A stretch of DNA of 64,000 nt, from positions 10,726,001 to 10,790,000 of the forward strand of contig OZ059899.1 in assembly GCA_964057225.1 (NCBI GenBank). Direction: 5' to 3'. The stretch is from Auanema rhodensis. Lineage: Eukaryota; Nematoda; Chromadorea; Rhabditida; Rhabditidae. The notes beneath the pieces are model-generated. The model saw only the letters and a list, made by a program, of their open reading frames with translations, was not told the origin of the DNA and did not search any database. Each line of letters begins with the position of its first letter. The first letter of the stretch is position 1. Of this stretch, positions 62,179 through 64,000 are shown in pieces. Both the position numbers and the translations under genes were made by a program.

Positions 62179-62587
62179 TCTTATGAGAAAAAAAACTAAG
62201 ACAATTGTGATGAGAGCAGTTAAGAGAAAAACTATGGAGCTGACATTACATTTTTCGACAATATCAGTAGATTCGAAATAAATGATATCCTGGAAACGTT
62301 ATTCCTCTCTTTTTTTATATCAAACGAGAGTTTAATGTAATCATAGAGAAATCAGGATCAGTCTGTTCTGTTGGAGAACTGTAAGACATAAAAGTTCAAT
62401 CTAATAGGTTTTTTATCGAAGTAAATGTACAAGTTTAAATTGGATATCTAACAATCTTTTTCATTTTATTTCTTTTTGTTTGTTTTAAAGTAGGAAAAAT
62501 TAGTTCTTTTATTCCTAATTTGCATTCCAAATGCTTTCGAATTCCAGGAAAATATATAAGGCCTTGTTCAACTAAAATTTCAGAAAC

Positions 62588-62997
62588 TCTTATGAGAAAA
62601 AAAACTAAGACAATTGTGATGAGAGAGATTAAGAGAAAACCTATGGAGCTGACATTACATTTTTCGACAATATCACTAGATTCGAAATCATTGTTATCCT
62701 GGAAACGTTATTTCTCTCCTTTTTCTATATCAAACGGGAGTTTTATGTAATTGTAGAGAAATCAAGATCAGTCTGTTCTGTTGGAGTACTGTAAGACAGA
62801 AAATTTCAATCTAATAGGCTCTTTATCAATGTTAATGTATGAGTTTAAATTGGATATCTAACAATCTTTTTCATTTTATTTCTCATTGTTTGTTTTAAAG
62901 TAGGAAAAACTAGTTCTTTTCTTTTTAATTTCCATCCTAAATACTTTCGAATTCCAGAAAAATATATAAGGCCTTGGTCAACTAAGATTTCAGAAAC
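62588..62997 (+). repeat. Divergent Z-subtype monomer, copy 4
   Basis: This is a full Z set with CTCATTG in place of CTTATTG near 62883. It belongs to the second copy of the 11-monomer period. Confidence 0.87.
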
Positions 62998-63814
62998 TCT
63001 TATGAAAAAAAACTAAGACAATTGTGATGAGAGAAATTAAGAGAAAACCTATGGAGCTGACATTTCATTTTTCTACTATATCACTAGATTCGATATCATT
63101 GATATCCTGGAAACGTTATTCCTCTACTTTTTTATATCAAACGAGAGTTTAATGTAATCATAGAGAAATCAGGATCAGTCTGTTCTGTTGGAGAACTGTA
63201 AGACATAAAAGTTCAATCTAATATTCTTTTCATCAAAGTAAATGTACAAGTTTAAATTGGATATCTAACAATCTTTTTCATTTTATTTCTTTTTGTTTGT
63301 TTTAAAGTAGGAAAAATTAGTTCTTTTCTTTTTAATTTGCATTCCAAATGCTTTCGAATTCCAGGAAAATATAAAAGGCCTTGTTCAACTAAGATTTCAG
63401 AAACTCTTATGAGAAAAAAAACTAAGACAATTGTGATGAGAGCAATTAAGAGAAAAACTATGGAGCTGACATTACATTTTTTGACAATATCAGTAGATTT
63501 GAAATAATTGATATCCTGGAAACGTTATTCCTCTCCTTTTTTTATATCAAACGAGAGTTTTATGTAATCGTAGAGAAATCAGGATCAGTCTGTTCTGTTG
63601 GAGAACTGTAATACATAAAAGTTCAATCTAATAGGCTTTTTATCGCAGTTAATGTACAAGTTTAAATTGGATATCTAACAATCTTTTTCATTTTATTTCT
63701 TTTTGTTTGTTTTAAAGTAGGAAAAACTAGTTCTTTTCTTTCTGATTTCCATTCCAAATGCTTTCGAATTCCAGGAAAATATATAAGGCCTTGTTCAACT
63801 AAAATTTCAGAAAC

Positions 63815-64000
63815 TCTTATGAGAAAAAAAACTAAGAAAATTGTGATGAGAGAAATTAAGAGAAAACCTATTGAGCTGACATTACATTTTTCGACAATAT
63901 CACTAGATTCGATATCATTGATATCCTGAAAACGTTATTCCTCTTTTTTTTTATATCAAACGAGAGTTTAATGTAATCGTAGAGAAATCAGGATCAGTCT
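63815..64000 (+). repeat. Partial monomer at the window edge
   Basis: These are the first 186 bases of a family-1 monomer (CCTATTGAG, GATATCATTGATATCC, CCTCTTTTTTTTATATC). It matches the start of the monomer at 59729, including the CCTGAAAACG change. The array continues beyond the window. Confidence 0.95.

Larger units (their letters stand above)
1..64000 (+). repeat. Satellite array, ~409 bp monomer, 156 complete copies plus a partial one
   Basis: The landmark TCTTATG, followed by an A-tract and CTAAG, recurs from position 1 to 63815 at intervals of 407 to 412 bases, mostly 408 to 410. One copy, at 44193, reads TCTTACG. Every base between landmarks aligns to the same monomer, with only point changes and homopolymer length changes. 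All copies share one orientation and no foreign insert is seen. The first monomer has 116 G or C in 410 bases by hand count. The period is close to two nucleosome repeat lengths, which is common for satellites, but that is an inference. The family is not one I recognise. Both edges of the window lie inside the array, so its true length is unknown. Confidence 0.98.
62179..64000 (+). repeat. Eleven-monomer period, second copy, missing one monomer and cut by the window end
   Basis: Monomers at 62179, 62588 and 62998 match those at 57684, 58093 and 58503. The counterpart of 58910 is missing. The monomers at 63405 and 63815 then match 59319 and 59729 at an offset reduced to 4086. The exchange point lies in the shared AGTTCTTTT near 63318-63326. 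The sequence to its left is GAAAAATTAG as at 58.8 kb, and to its right CTTTTTAATTTGC as at 59.2 kb. Confidence 0.86.

Noticed and set aside
1-64000. CRISPR array or protein-repeat gene
   Set aside because: The period has no alternation of short constant repeats with unique spacers, and no frame stays open across successive monomers.

Overview
The whole 64 kb window is one uninterrupted satellite DNA array. I located every copy of the TCTTATG landmark by eye. This gives 156 complete monomers (1 to 63814) plus 186 bases of a 157th. All are head to tail in the same orientation, spaced 407 to 412 bases apart (mean about 409). A hand count of the first monomer gives about 28% G+C. I see no gene, RNA gene, transposon, CRISPR array, spacer or inverted segment. 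The short open frames that recur are a by-product of the repeat: they are open in one monomer family and stopped in the other. Such an array points to eukaryotic heterochromatin (centromeric, pericentromeric or subtelomeric) in a long-read assembly. I do not recognise the satellite family and cannot name the organism.

Layout. Two homogenisation domains meet at about 26.6 to 27.8 kb. Domain A (1 to ~26.6 kb) mixes two monomer families. Family 1 carries CCTATTGAG and CACTAGATTCGATATC. Family 2 carries ACTATGGAG and CAGTAGATTCGAAATAA. Domain B (~26.6 to 64 kb) adds variants absent before the transition: TTTTATTGAAG, TTATTACTTTTTG, CATCCTAAATAC with TTCCAGAAAAA, GAGCAATTAAG, GCAGTTAATG, and a strongly divergent subtype called Z here.

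Both domains are built from nested tandem duplications of several monomers: 8 then 7 monomers (4.5-10.6 kb), 6+6 (13.2-18.0 kb), 7 then 5 (18.8-23.8 kb), 2+2 (25.0-26.6 kb), 11 then 12 (27.8-37 kb), 8+8 (36.0-42.6 kb), a 3-monomer block repeated 3.68 kb away (47.5 and 51.1 kb), and an 11-monomer period (57.7 and 62.2 kb). Copies often differ by exactly one monomer gained or lost, and some junctions are visible inside hybrid monomers, as expected from unequal exchange.

Monomer anatomy (first copy): an A-tract of variable length, an A/G-rich stretch, a GATATC-ATT-GATATC dyad (98-112), a GTTCT/AGAAC inverted repeat (188-202), a T-rich stretch (279-309), a TTCCAGGAA dyad (365-373), and a TATATAAG box (376-383) placed 29 bases before a TCAG. 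The last pair is the only hint of a function such as satellite transcription, and it is inference.
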